Of a DNA stretch of 64,000 nucleotides, positions 22,492 to 30,928 are shown piece after piece. The DNA is from CANKJK01 sp964400405 (GTDB lineage Bacteria; Acidobacteriota; Vicinamibacteria; Vicinamibacterales; UBA2999). The position numbers were made by a program, and so were the translations under genes. The stretch lies in contig CAYNUO010000007.1 of the NCBI GenBank assembly GCA_964400405.1, positions 5,371-69,370 of the forward strand, written 5' to 3'. The stretch's first letter is position 1; every line of letters begins with the position of its first letter. The notes beneath the pieces are model-generated. The model was not told where the DNA came from. It did not search any database and saw nothing but the letters and a program-made list of their open reading frames with translations.

Positions 22492-24167
22492 CAGTGTTTC
22501 GCTTTCGCCCTGTGTTTGCTTTCGCCTGTTCGGCGCGCGGACGCGCGGGCGGCGTCGATGAGCTGGCCTGCGGCGTCGAGCGCCGCGGGCGTGACGGCCG
22601 AACCCGCCAGCATGCGGGCGATCTCGTCGCGCTGCCCGCTCGCGTCCAGGTGGTCGACACGCGTCAGTGTCCGGCCCCCGGCGGTCTCCTTCCGGACACG
22701 GATCTGCCGCGTCGCGTAAGCGGCGATCTGGGGGACGTGCGTGATGGCGACGACCTGGAACCGGGCCGCGAGCCGCTGCAGACACTGCCCCACCACGTCC
22801 GCCGTCCGGCCCCCGAGGCCGGCATCGACCTCGTCGAAGATGAGCGTGCGCCCTTCGGCGTCGGCGGCCGACAGCGTGCGGAGCGCGAGCACGGCGCGCG
22901 AGAGTTCGCCGCCGGAGATCACGCGGGCGAGGGGACGCGGGCTCTCGCCAAGGTTGGCCGACAGATACAGCTCGACGCGGTCCGTGCCGCGCTCGCCCCA
23001 CTCGTCCTCGTCCAGCGGGCGGTCGCCGAAGCGCACCTCCACGCGGGCGTGCTCCATCGCCAGCTGGTGCAGCAGCGTTTCGAACTCGCTCGCGAACCGG
23101 GGTGCGGCGTCCGTCCGTGCGCGGGAGAGCCGTCCGGCCGCCGTGAGATAGTCCTTGCGGGCGGCCGCACACGCGGACTGGAGCGCATCGACGCCGTCGT
23201 CCGGGCTCGTCAGCAGCCGATGCTCGACCCGGTGCCGCTCGGCAAGGGCGATGACGTCGTCGAGAGACGGGCCGTACTTCCTGACCAGCCGCTCGAGCCC
23301 GGCCAGCCGCGACTCCACGCCTTCGAGTTCGGCGGCCGCCTCCTCCATCCGGTCGGCGCTGTCGCGCAGGGCCTCCGCCATGTCTTCGAGCTGTCCCTTG
23401 ATGGCGGTACGGCTCTCGGCGTACGGCAGAAAGGCGGGGTCGATCTCGGCCAGTTCCGCCACGCGCTTCCACACGCCGGCGAGGACCGACATCGCCGAAT
23501 CGTCCTGGCCATAGAGAGCCTGATACGCCTCGCGGCACAGCCGCTCGATGCGCTCCGCGTGGACGAGAACGGCGCGACGCGACGCCAGTTCCTCGATCTC
23601 GCCGGCCCGCGGCTGGAGCGCGTCGATCTCGCGCAGTTCCTCCGCCATCCTCGCGACGCGGCGCTCGCGTTCGGAGGCGTCCATCTGCGAGTGCGCCAGG
23701 CGGGCGCGGGCATCGCGGAAGGTCGTCCACGCCGTGGCGACGGCGGCCAGTTCGCGCAGCGGCCGTGCGAACGCATCGAGGACACCGAGATGTGACGCGG
23801 GATCGAGCAGCGCGAGATGCGCGTGCTGGCCGTGGATCTCGACCAGCGCCGGCGCGCGCTCACGCAGCACCGCGCTGGAGACGGCCGCGCCATTGACGAA
23901 CGCACGGTTGCGCCCGGTCGCGGTGATCTCCCGGGCGAGCGTCAACGGGCTTCCGTCGTGGTCGAAGGTTGCGGATACCGTCGCGGTCGCCTCGCCCGTC
24001 CGGATGAGGTCGGACGACGCGCGGCCTCCCAGTACCAGCTCCAGCGCGTCCAGAAGGATGGATTTGCCCACCCCGGTCTCGCCGCTGAGGACGGTCAACC
24101 CGGGGCCCAACTCGACATCCGCTGAGGCCACGACGGCCAGGTTCCGGATGGAAATAGATCGGAGCAT
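22491..24167 (-). CDS. recN: DNA repair protein RecN
   Basis: 558 residues. An SMC-like ATPase for double-strand-break repair. Walker A GETGVGKSILLDALELVLGG is near the N-terminus, then FVNGAAVSSAVLRERAP and EIHGQHAHLALLDP. Long coiled-coil arms are interrupted in the middle, and the C-terminal ABC signature is VISGGELSRAVLALR, followed by Walker B TLIFDEVDAGLGGRTADVVG and a switch His (AITHVPQIA). GGGAG lies a few bases upstream of the ATG. It is the first gene of the recN-miaB pair and diverges from the Tol operon. Confidence 0.96.
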   Translation of the reverse strand: MLRSISIRNLAVVASADVELGPGLTVLSGETGVGKSILLDALELVLGGRASSDLIRTGEATATVSATFDHDGSPLTLAREITATGRNRAFVNGAAVSSAVLRERAPALVEIHGQHAHLALLDPASHLGVLDAFARPLRELAAVATAWTTFRDARARLAHSQMDASERERRVARMAEELREIDALQPRAGEIEELASRRAVLVHAERIERLCREAYQALYGQDDSAMSVLAGVWKRVAELAEIDPAFLPYAESRTAIKGQLEDMAEALRDSADRMEEAAAELEGVESRLAGLERLVRKYGPSLDDVIALAERHRVEHRLLTSPDDGVDALQSACAAARKDYLTAAGRLSRARTDAAPRFASEFETLLHQLAMEHARVEVRFGDRPLDEDEWGERGTDRVELYLSANLGESPRPLARVISGGELSRAVLALRTLSAADAEGRTLIFDEVDAGLGGRTADVVGQCLQRLAARFQVVAITHVPQIAAYATRQIRVRKETAGGRTLTRVDHLDASGQRDEIARMLAGSAVTPAALDAAGQLIDAARASARRTGESKHRAKAKH

Positions 24168-24196
24168 GTGGCCGGAACTCCCATCGTATCATATAT

Positions 24197-24225
24197 TTGA
24201 CAGGATATTGACCCCGTGGTAGTCT
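24197..24225 (+). promoter_or_regulatory. Candidate sigma-70-type promoter of the Tol-Pal operon
   Basis: A perfect -35 TTGACA (24197-24202) is separated by 17 bp from TAGTCT (24220-24225), a poor -10 (3 of 6). It lies 50 bp upstream of the tolQ start, in the divergent gap with recN. Identification is by sequence only. Confidence 0.5.
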
Positions 24226-24274
24226 GCACACGGTTGCGCTGTCCCAGCGGCGCCCTATCCCCCAATCGGAGGTC

Positions 24275-25012
24275 GTGGTGTTCACCTGTGGCAGCTGCAT
24301 GCTGGCACTCCAGATGCCGGATGTAGCCCCTGAGGCTGGGACGGATCTGATCGGCATCGTGACGCGGAGCACGCCCATCAACCAGGCGGTGCTCGCCATC
24401 CTCGTCGCGTTCTCCATCGCGTCCTGGGCCGTCATCCTTATCAAATACCTGTCGTTCCGCACGGCGTCGCGCCAGTCGGACGCGTTCATCGGCGCCTTCC
24501 GCAAAGGGGGCTTCGCAGAGGCGCAGGGCGCGTGCGATGCCTCGAAGGCCTCTCCCCTCGTCGGACTGTTTCAGGCCGGCTATGCGGAGATGTCGGCGCA
24601 GTTCCGGTTGACCTCCGCCGCCGCGGCTCCCGGAGCCAGGCCCCAGCTCAAGAGCCTCGAAGCCGTGGACCGGGCGCTCCTTCGCGCGGCCGCGTCGGAG
24701 ATCAGCCGCCTCGAACGGAAGCTCACGTTTCTGGCGACGACCGCCAGCGTGACGCCCTTCGTCGGCCTGTTCGGCACCGTCGTCGGCATCATGATCGCGT
24801 TCCAGCGCATCGGAACCACCGGCTCCACGAACCTCGCCGTCGTCGGCCCGGGCATCAGTGAAGCGCTCGTCGCGACCGCGATGGGCCTCTTCGCCGCGAT
24901 TCCGGCCGTGCTCGCCTACAACCAGCTCACGCACCGGGTGAAGGAATTCTCGGCGGCGATGGACGACTTCGCGATGGAGTTTCTGAACATCGTGGAGCGG
25001 AACTTCACCTAG
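24275..25012 (+). CDS. tolQ: TolQ/ExbB-type proton-channel protein
   Basis: About 245 residues, inner-membrane. Three membrane helices are seen: ILVAFSIASWAVILIKYLSF, then TASVTPFVGLFGTVVGIMIAF and ATAMGLFAAIPAVLAYNQL, the conserved MotA/TolQ/ExbB block. With TolR it uses the proton-motive force to drive the TolA-type protein and keep outer-membrane constriction during division. The GTG at 24275 begins the frame; an ATG at 24299 is an alternative and would give a shorter N-terminus. It opens a six-gene operon with Tol-Pal order. Confidence 0.93.
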   Translation: MVFTCGSCMLALQMPDVAPEAGTDLIGIVTRSTPINQAVLAILVAFSIASWAVILIKYLSFRTASRQSDAFIGAFRKGGFAEAQGACDASKASPLVGLFQAGYAEMSAQFRLTSAAAAPGARPQLKSLEAVDRALLRAAASEISRLERKLTFLATTASVTPFVGLFGTVVGIMIAFQRIGTTGSTNLAVVGPGISEALVATAMGLFAAIPAVLAYNQLTHRVKEFSAAMDDFAMEFLNIVERNFT

Positions 25013-25022
25013 GCCTCCATCC

Positions 25023-25478
25023 ATGCCGAAGGTGCTGTCGGGCGGGTCCGGAAGCGGCCGTGGCCGCGGGCGGCGCGTGGCGCCGACCCTCGCCGAGATC
25101 AACGTCGTCCCTCTCGTCGACGTGATGCTGGTGCTGCTCATCATCTTCATGGTCGCCGCGCCGATGCTGCAGCGTGGCATCGACGTGAAGCTGCCGATTG
25201 CGAGCCGGTCGCAGGAGATCGCCAGCGAGCGGCTGTTCGTCTCCGTGCCGATCTCCTACCAGAAGGACAAGCGCGTCTACATCGGCGAGGACGCCGTTCC
25301 GCAGGCCGTCCTTGGCGAGCGCGTGCGGCAACTGCTCGTGAACCGCTCTGACCGCCAGGTCTTCCTCCGCGGCGACGGCGGCATTCGCTACGACGAGTTC
25401 ATGTCCATCGTCGACATCCTCAAACGCGCGGGCGTCGAGAACGTCGGGCTCGTCACGGCCCTCCCGGGCGAACGGTGA
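25023..25478 (+). CDS. tolR: TolR/ExbD-type protein
   Basis: 151 residues. The single membrane helix carries the conserved Asp (VPLVDVMLVLLIIF, Asp33), preceded by a Gly/Arg-rich cytoplasmic tail and followed by a periplasmic domain (RVYIGEDAVPQAVLGERVRQLL, VFLRGDGGIRYDEFMSIVD). It forms the stator with TolQ. It lies 10 bp downstream of tolQ. Confidence 0.94.
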   Translation: MPKVLSGGSGSGRGRGRRVAPTLAEINVVPLVDVMLVLLIIFMVAAPMLQRGIDVKLPIASRSQEIASERLFVSVPISYQKDKRVYIGEDAVPQAVLGERVRQLLVNRSDRQVFLRGDGGIRYDEFMSIVDILKRAGVENVGLVTALPGER

Positions 25479-25503
25479 TGCGGTTCCTGCCCCTTCGCCG
25501 CGG

Positions 25504-26298
25504 ATGCACGACCACATGACCGCCACCGACGCCGTGACCGGAGTCATCGCGGCCCGGCATGTGTCCGGCGAACGCTGGGCGCCGGTCGTCGGCTTCTCCA
25601 TCGCGCTGCACGCGCTCCTCGTCGCGGTCGTGGTGCTGGTGCCGATGGGCGACCAGGCCGACGACGTGCCGAAGACCGTGATGACGATCAGCCTCGGCGG
25701 CACGGCCGGTCCCCGCACCGGGGGCATGACACCGATGGGCGGCAAGGAAGTGCAGACCGTCCGGCCGCCCGAAGAGAAGCCGCGCGCCGAAGCGCCACCG
25801 GCCGCGAAGCCCCCGGAGATGACGCTGCCGGCGAAGACGCAGACCGTTCGGCCGAAGCGCGAGGTGCCGAAGCAGGCGGCGCAGGACGCCACCGGCCGGC
25901 AGTTGGCGGCCGGAGAGGAAGTCCAGGCGGGTTCCGCGCGGGCCCAGACCGGTGCGCGCGGGCAGGGGTTCGGCCTGACGGGCGGCGGCGGTTCGGGCAC
26001 GGGGGCCTATCTGGATGTGGGAGACTTCTGTTGTCCGGAGTATCTCGAAACAGTGATGCAGGTCATCCAGCGCAACTGGGTCGCGAAACAAGGTCTCAAC
26101 GGACAGACGCTGATGAAGTTCACCGTCCTGCGCACGGGGCAGGTCACCAGCGTCCAGGTTGAACGTCCCAGCGGGTTCGCCGCACTCGACATGGCCGCCC
26201 AGCGGGCGCTGCTGCTGACGGCGCGCGTGCCGCCGCTGCCAGCGGCGTTCTCCAATCCCGATCTCACGATCCATCTGCGTTTCGACTATCAACGGTGA
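25504..26298 (+). CDS. TolA/TonB-like energy-transducing protein
   Basis: 264 residues. An N-terminal membrane helix (ALHALLVAVVVLVPM), a Pro/Glu/Ala-rich spacer (about 80-150), a Gly-rich turn (LTGGGGSGTGAYL) and a C-terminal TonB/TolA domain (MKFTVLRTGQVTSVQVERPSGFAALDMAAQRAL). The sequence VGDFCCPEYLETV, with a vicinal Cys pair, opens the C-terminal domain. The placement between tolR and tolB means it is used as TolA, but the C-terminal fold is TonB-like. The next start overlaps its stop (TGATG). Confidence 0.88.
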   Translation: MHDHMTATDAVTGVIAARHVSGERWAPVVGFSIALHALLVAVVVLVPMGDQADDVPKTVMTISLGGTAGPRTGGMTPMGGKEVQTVRPPEEKPRAEAPPAAKPPEMTLPAKTQTVRPKREVPKQAAQDATGRQLAAGEEVQAGSARAQTGARGQGFGLTGGGGSGTGAYLDVGDFCCPEYLETVMQVIQRNWVAKQGLNGQTLMKFTVLRTGQVTSVQVERPSGFAALDMAAQRALLLTARVPPLPAAFSNPDLTIHLRFDYQR

Positions 26299-27665
26299 TG
26301 ACGATGCCCGCTCGCTGGTCCGCTCTCGTGGCCGCTCTCGCCCTGCTGTGGGCGTCTCCGTCGGCCTTTCAGACGCCCCAGTCTCCGGCGCAGCGTGCGC
26401 AGCCCTCGGAGATCGAACTCGCCATCGCCGGTGACAGCGGCACGCCACCGCGGTTCGCCGTACCGGCCTTCATCGCCGGCGCCCCGGATGCGGCCGACGC
26501 CGCGAAGGTGCTGACCGACGTGCTCTGGAACGACCTCGCCTTCGAGCGGGAGTTCTATCTGATTCCGCGCGACACCTACGCGTCGATTCCAGTTGCGCGC
26601 ACCGCCGATCAGCTGCCCTTCGCGGCCTGGCGGGAACTCGGCGCCGACGGCGTGATCTTCGGCAGCGTGCAGAAGACCGGGGCGAATCTGCGCATCGAGG
26701 TACGACTCTTCAATATCCGCACGCGGCAGTCCGTGTTCGCGCGCGAGTATGCCGGACCGGCCACCAACCCGCGCGGCCTGGCCCACGCCGCAGCGGATGA
26801 ACTGCACCAGGCACAACGGGCGCTCCGCGGCGTGGCGCGCACGCGCATCGCGTTCACGTCGGACCGCAACCGCGAGAAGGTCGCCGGCACGACCGAGAAC
26901 CGGGACGTCAAGGAGATCTACTTCGCGGACTACGACGGTTTCAGCCCGCGACGCATCACGGTGGATCGACAGCTGAACATCACGCCGGTGTGGGCGCCGG
27001 ACGGTCGCGCCATTGCCTATACGTCGTACCGGCGCGGCTTCCCGGACATCTACATCATCCGGCCCTTCGAGGGGACGTCGTCGAACCCGACGGGTGGCAA
27101 GGGCAGCAGCTTCCTGCCGTCGTATTCTCCGGACGGCAAGCGACTGGCCTTCATGTCCAGCCGGGACGGCAACCCGGAGATCTACGTGATCAACGTGGAC
27201 GGCTCGGGCCTGCGGCGGCTGACGAACCACGCGGCGAGCGACGTCACGCCGACCTGGTCACCGACCGGGACCGAGATCGCGTTCACGTCGGATCGCACCG
27301 GCACGCCGCAGATCTACATCACGAGTGCCGAAGGGACCGGCGGCGCCCGCCGGATTTCGCTGAACGAATCGTACGCGGATCGTCCCACCTGGTCGCCTCC
27401 CCCGTTCAACGAAATCGCGTTCAGCGCGCGGACCGGACCGGGCTTCGACATCAAGGTCTACGACGTCGCGGGCGGCCAGACGCGCCAGATCACGTTCGGC
27501 GAGGGCACGAACGAGAGTCCGGCGTTCGCGCCGAACGGCCGCCATCTTGCTTTTACGTCGACCCGGGCCGGCAACGTCCAGGTCTTCACGATCGCGCGTG
27601 ATGGCAAGGACGTCCGCCAGATCACGCGGGAAGGCAACAACTACACGCCGAGCTGGTCGAATTGA
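26298..27665 (+). CDS. tolB: Tol-Pal system beta-propeller protein TolB
   Basis: 455 residues. A signal peptide (MTMPARWSALVAALALLWAS) is followed by the TolB N-terminal domain (about 40-180) and a six-bladed propeller with repeated NPEIYVINVDGSGLRRLTN-like blades (WAPDGRAIAYTSYRRG, YSPDGKRLAFMSSRDG, WSPTGTEIAFTSDRTG). TolB is the periplasmic adaptor that binds Pal, and the N-terminus binds TolA in model systems. The start overlaps the upstream stop; a GTG at 26295 is also possible. The pal gene follows. Confidence 0.95.
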   Translation: MTMPARWSALVAALALLWASPSAFQTPQSPAQRAQPSEIELAIAGDSGTPPRFAVPAFIAGAPDAADAAKVLTDVLWNDLAFEREFYLIPRDTYASIPVARTADQLPFAAWRELGADGVIFGSVQKTGANLRIEVRLFNIRTRQSVFAREYAGPATNPRGLAHAAADELHQAQRALRGVARTRIAFTSDRNREKVAGTTENRDVKEIYFADYDGFSPRRITVDRQLNITPVWAPDGRAIAYTSYRRGFPDIYIIRPFEGTSSNPTGGKGSSFLPSYSPDGKRLAFMSSRDGNPEIYVINVDGSGLRRLTNHAASDVTPTWSPTGTEIAFTSDRTGTPQIYITSAEGTGGARRISLNESYADRPTWSPPPFNEIAFSARTGPGFDIKVYDVAGGQTRQITFGEGTNESPAFAPNGRHLAFTSTRAGNVQVFTIARDGKDVRQITREGNNYTPSWSN

Positions 27666-27727
27666 TCGCCCGTGAGCGCGTAGACTGGTGGGGCCGCGGC
27701 CCACGCCGCAGAGGAGCAGCAGGGCGC

Positions 27728-28324
27728 ATGCAGAACTTCACGAATTCATTCCGGACACTGGCCGGCTCCCTCGCGGTGGCCGCCGCGGTGACGCTGGCGG
27801 CGTGCGCAGCAAAAAAGGCACCTGAGGCCCCGCAGCCAGTGCCGACGCAGCCCGACGTGGCGGCGTCCGCGCCACCGGCCGCCCCCGCGCCGAGACCGCA
27901 GCCCGCGCGCGAGCCGTTGCCGGTGCCGCCGCAACCGGTGACGGATGACCGCGTGTCGTCGAAGTCGCTCGACGACCTGAACCGGGACTCCCCGCTCAAA
28001 CCCATCTTCTTCGGCTACGACAGCGCTGAACTGGACGAGGCGAGCCAGAAGATCGCCCAGACCAACGCCGGCGTGCTGCGCGCCAACGCCACATGGGTCG
28101 TCACGGTCGAAGGGCACAGCGATGAGCGCGGCACGGCCGAGTACAACCTCGCGCTGGGCGAGCGCCGCGCCGCCTCCGTCAAGGACTACCTGGTGTCGCT
28201 CGGCATTTCCGCCGACCGGGTGCGTGTGGTGAGCTACGGCAAAGAGTTCCCGTTTGATCCGGGGCACGACGAAGCCGCCTGGGCGAAGAACCGGCGTGGG
28301 CACTTCGTCGTGACGGCCAAGTGA
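27728..28324 (+). CDS. pal: Peptidoglycan-associated lipoprotein Pal
   Basis: 198 residues. The ATG at 27728 gives a lipoprotein signal with lipobox (VTLAACAAK); upstream in-frame codons are not needed. After a Pro/Ala-rich linker comes the OmpA-like domain binding diaminopimelate in peptidoglycan (IFFGYDSAELDEASQKIAQ, VEGHSDERGTAEYNLALGERRAASVKDYL, GHDEAAWAKNRRGHFV). It anchors the outer membrane to the wall. The cpoB start overlaps its stop. Confidence 0.96.
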   Translation: MQNFTNSFRTLAGSLAVAAAVTLAACAAKKAPEAPQPVPTQPDVAASAPPAAPAPRPQPAREPLPVPPQPVTDDRVSSKSLDDLNRDSPLKPIFFGYDSAELDEASQKIAQTNAGVLRANATWVVTVEGHSDERGTAEYNLALGERRAASVKDYLVSLGISADRVRVVSYGKEFPFDPGHDEAAWAKNRRGHFVVTAK

Positions 28325-29190
28325 CGCCGATGCGTGCGCGTGCCGTCGCTGTCGCAGTCACGCTCTCGATGCTCGCGGCCGGTCGCGCGTCCGCCGCGGA
28401 CCGTGAGCACCAGCAGATCGTCGCCGACATCCGCATGCTGCAGGAACAGACGCAGCAGATTGCGCTGGCCATCGCGTCGCTGGCCGACGCGCTGAAGGCC
28501 GCCACGGCGCAGCTCGAGCGGAGGCTCGACCAGCAGACGGAGGCCGCGCGGAAGTCGGCCGCCGATCAGAAGATCCTGCTCGACAACATGGCGTCGGATC
28601 TCAAGGTCATCCGCGAGCGGTCAGACGAGACGAACGTGCGCCTGTCCTCGCTCGACCAGGAGATCGAAGCCCTGCGCACGGCACTGCCGCCGCCTGGCTC
28701 ATTCCTGGCACCCGTGGCCGACCCGGCGCAGCCGGCACCGGACGGCGTGCCGCCCGTCTCGGGTGCGCCGGCGCCCGTCGCGCCGCCGCCGAACGCGGCT
28801 GGCCTGTCGCCCCGGCGCATGATGGAGCAGGCCTTCGCGGACTACACGGCGGGTCAGTATGCGCTGGCCGTGCAGGGCTACGAGGCGTTCCTGCGGACCT
28901 TCCCTGCTTCCGAGCAGGCCGACGACGCGCAGTTCATGGTCGGCGAGGCGCACTTCGCCGCGAAGAAGGACGCTGACGCGGTGGCCGCGTACGGCGAAGT
29001 CATCAAGCGCTTCCCCGCCGGCAATGCCGCGCCCGACGCGTACTACAAGCGCGGGCTGGCGATGGAGCGTATGGGGAATCCTGACGGCGCCCGCGAGTCG
29101 TGGCAGCAGGCCGTCAAGCTGTTCCCGGAGTCGGATGCCGGACGCCTGGCCAAGCAGGGCCTTGACCGTCTGGCGGCACGCAAGCCCTGA
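28321..29190 (+). CDS. cpoB: Tol-Pal accessory protein CpoB (YbgF)
   Basis: 289 residues. Signal peptide (AVAVTLSMLAAGRASAA), an N-terminal coiled coil (about 28-115, DIRMLQEQTQQIALAIASLA), a Pro/Ala linker, and a C-terminal TPR domain (FADYTAGQYALAVQGYEAFLRTFP, ADDAQFMVGEAHFAAKKDADAVAAYGEVIKRFP). CpoB coordinates septal peptidoglycan synthesis with Tol-Pal. The GTG at 28321 overlaps the pal stop; ATG 28330 is an alternative. Confidence 0.93.
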   Translation: MTPMRARAVAVAVTLSMLAAGRASAADREHQQIVADIRMLQEQTQQIALAIASLADALKAATAQLERRLDQQTEAARKSAADQKILLDNMASDLKVIRERSDETNVRLSSLDQEIEALRTALPPPGSFLAPVADPAQPAPDGVPPVSGAPAPVAPPPNAAGLSPRRMMEQAFADYTAGQYALAVQGYEAFLRTFPASEQADDAQFMVGEAHFAAKKDADAVAAYGEVIKRFPAGNAAPDAYYKRGLAMERMGNPDGARESWQQAVKLFPESDAGRLAKQGLDRLAARKP

Positions 29191-29212
29191 GCGAGCGGAA
29201 AGGATCAGAACC

Positions 29213-29641
29213 GTGGGTAGTGTGAACAAAGTCATCCTGGTGGGGAACCTCGGACGCGACGCCGAGGTCCGGTTTACACCGAGCGGCGCGGCCGTCGCCA
29301 ACTTCAGCATCGCCACGACCGAGGTCTGGAACGACAAGAGCGGTCAGAAGCAGGAGAAGACCGAGTGGCACAAGGTCGTCCTGTGGGGCAAGGCGGCCGA
29401 GGCGCTGAAGGACTATCTCGTCAAGGGCAAGCAGATCTACGTCGAGGGCCGGCTCGAGACGCGCAAGTGGGAGAAGGACGGCGTCGAGCGCTACACCACC
29501 GAGGTCAAGGCCGACAAGATCACGCTGCTCGGCGGCGGTGGCGGCGGCGGCGGAAGCCGCAGCATGGATCGGAGCATGGGCCAGTCCGGTGGCGACGAGT
29601 CGCCGATGGAGCCCATCACCGACGACGACATCCCCTTCTAG
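29213..29641 (+). CDS. ssb: Single-stranded DNA-binding protein
   Basis: 142 residues. GTG start at 29213 with AAAGGA about 10 nt upstream. The OB fold is clear (VNKVILVGNLGRDAEVRFTP, TEWHKVVLWGKAAEAL, VKGKQIYVEGRLETRKW) followed by a Gly-rich linker and the acidic tail DDDIPF that binds replication and repair proteins. It is next to cpoB, with a 22-bp gap, and might share its transcript. Confidence 0.96.
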   Translation: MGSVNKVILVGNLGRDAEVRFTPSGAAVANFSIATTEVWNDKSGQKQEKTEWHKVVLWGKAAEALKDYLVKGKQIYVEGRLETRKWEKDGVERYTTEVKADKITLLGGGGGGGGSRSMDRSMGQSGGDESPMEPITDDDIPF

Positions 29642-29647
29642 ACGGCC

Positions 29648-30016
29648 GTGTCGTCACCCGTCAGACGCGTCGAGAAGCCGTGGGGCTACGAGATTCACTG
29701 GGCCCACACCGAGCGCTACGTCGGCAAGATCCTGCACATCGACGCCGGTCATGCGTTGAGCCTGCAGTACCACGTGAAGAAGGACGAGACGGTCTACGTG
29801 CAGCGGGGCCGTCTCCGCTATGAGATCGAACGCGATGGCGTCATGACGACGCTCGACCTCGGGCCTGGCGACGCGCTCCACGTGACGCCGGGCACGATTC
29901 ACCGGATGACGGCGATCGAGGATACGGATGTGCTCGAGGCCTCGACGCCGGAGCTGGACGACGTCGTGCGGCTCGAAGACCGCTACGGCCGCGTCCCGGG
30001 CACGCCCGCGGGCTAG
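29648..30016 (+). CDS. Cupin-domain protein, mannose-6-phosphate isomerase-like
   Basis: 122 residues with a GTG start 6 bp after ssb. A single cupin core of the type II mannose-6-phosphate isomerase/ManC C-terminal kind: VEKPWGYEIHWAHTERYVGKI, SLQYHVKKDETVYVQRGRLRY, GDALHVTPGTIHRMTAIEDTDVLEAST, with His/Glu positions for metal. Likely a sugar-phosphate-binding or isomerase-like protein; the substrate is not resolvable. It converges with rapZ. Confidence 0.8.
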   Translation: MSSPVRRVEKPWGYEIHWAHTERYVGKILHIDAGHALSLQYHVKKDETVYVQRGRLRYEIERDGVMTTLDLGPGDALHVTPGTIHRMTAIEDTDVLEASTPELDDVVRLEDRYGRVPGTPAG

Positions 30017-30025
30017 CACGACGCG

Positions 30026-30050
30026 CCACCGCGGCTAGCTGTCGCGGTGG
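30026..30050. terminator. Candidate bidirectional terminator hairpin
   Basis: CCACCGCG (30026-30033) pairs with CGCGGTGG (30043-30050) across a 9-nt loop that includes the rapZ stop codon. It sits between convergent genes and could end transcription from both. There is no U-tract, so efficiency without Rho is uncertain. Confidence 0.5.
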
Positions 30051-30928
30051 TTGACCCGGAGACGGATGCCCGGAATGGCCGCCAGCGTCTTCGCCAGCGC
30101 CTCGGCGATCATCACCGATCGATGCTGCCCGCCGGTGCAGCCGATGGCGACGGTCAGGTAGCTCTTCCCTTCCTTCACATACTGCGGCAGCGCAAAGGTC
30201 AGAAACGCCGTCAGCTGCTTCAGGAACGCGCCCGTCGCCGCGTGGCGCCGCATGTAGCGGACCACCGGCTGGTCGCGTCCCGTCAGCGGTTTGAGCGCCG
30301 GGACGAAGTGCGGGTTCGGCAGGCACCGGACGTCGAAGACCAGGTCGGCGTCCAGCGCCGGCCCATGCTTGAAGCCGAAGCTCATCAGCGTCACGACCAT
30401 CGCCGCCCGTTCGGTCGGGTCCTCGGACAGCCTCCTGAAGGCATCCCGCAGTTCGTGGACGGTCAGGTTCGACGTGTCGAGGATCAGGTCCGCCATGGAC
30501 CGGATCGAGTTCAGCTTCCGCCGCTCCTCGCGGATCCCCTCGCCGACCGGACGATCCTTGGCCAGCGGATGCGGGCGGCGGGTCTCGCTGAAACGGCGCA
30601 TCAGCGCCGAGTCGGACGCCTCGAGAAAAATCAGCGTCGGCCTCAGCGCGAGGTTCTGCCGCAGCTTGCGATAGACCCGCGCGAAACTCGTCAGGAATCC
30701 GCTCTCGCGCACGTCGACGACGATGGCCACGCGCGGGATGCCGGCGTCCTCGCGCAGCGCGAGGTCGGCGACCGTGGGTATGAGCTGCGTCGGCAGGTTG
30801 TCGATGCAGAAGTAGCCCAGGTCTTCCAGCGCCCGGATCGCGTGCGACTTGCCCGAGCCCGACAGCCCCGTCACGATGGTGAAGCGCGGGGCGTGTGGTG
30901 CGGGGCGGGTGCGCCGGGCTGCGGGCAT
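30035..30928 (-). CDS. rapZ: RNase adapter / nucleotide-binding protein RapZ
   Basis: 297 residues. Walker A GLSGSGKS near the N-terminus, then FCIDNLPTQLIP and FLEASDSALMRRFSETRRPHPL, and the C-terminal GCTGGQHRSV block, all RapZ/YvcJ hallmarks. In Escherichia coli RapZ senses GlcN-6-P and steers RNase E on GlmZ; in other phyla it is a nucleotide-binding protein of less clear role. The ATG overlaps the rpoN stop (TGATG). Confidence 0.93.
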   Translation of the reverse strand: MPAARRTRPAPHAPRFTIVTGLSGSGKSHAIRALEDLGYFCIDNLPTQLIPTVADLALREDAGIPRVAIVVDVRESGFLTSFARVYRKLRQNLALRPTLIFLEASDSALMRRFSETRRPHPLAKDRPVGEGIREERRKLNSIRSMADLILDTSNLTVHELRDAFRRLSEDPTERAAMVVTLMSFGFKHGPALDADLVFDVRCLPNPHFVPALKPLTGRDQPVVRYMRRHAATGAFLKQLTAFLTFALPQYVKEGKSYLTVAIGCTGGQHRSVMIAEALAKTLAAIPGIRLRVNHRDS

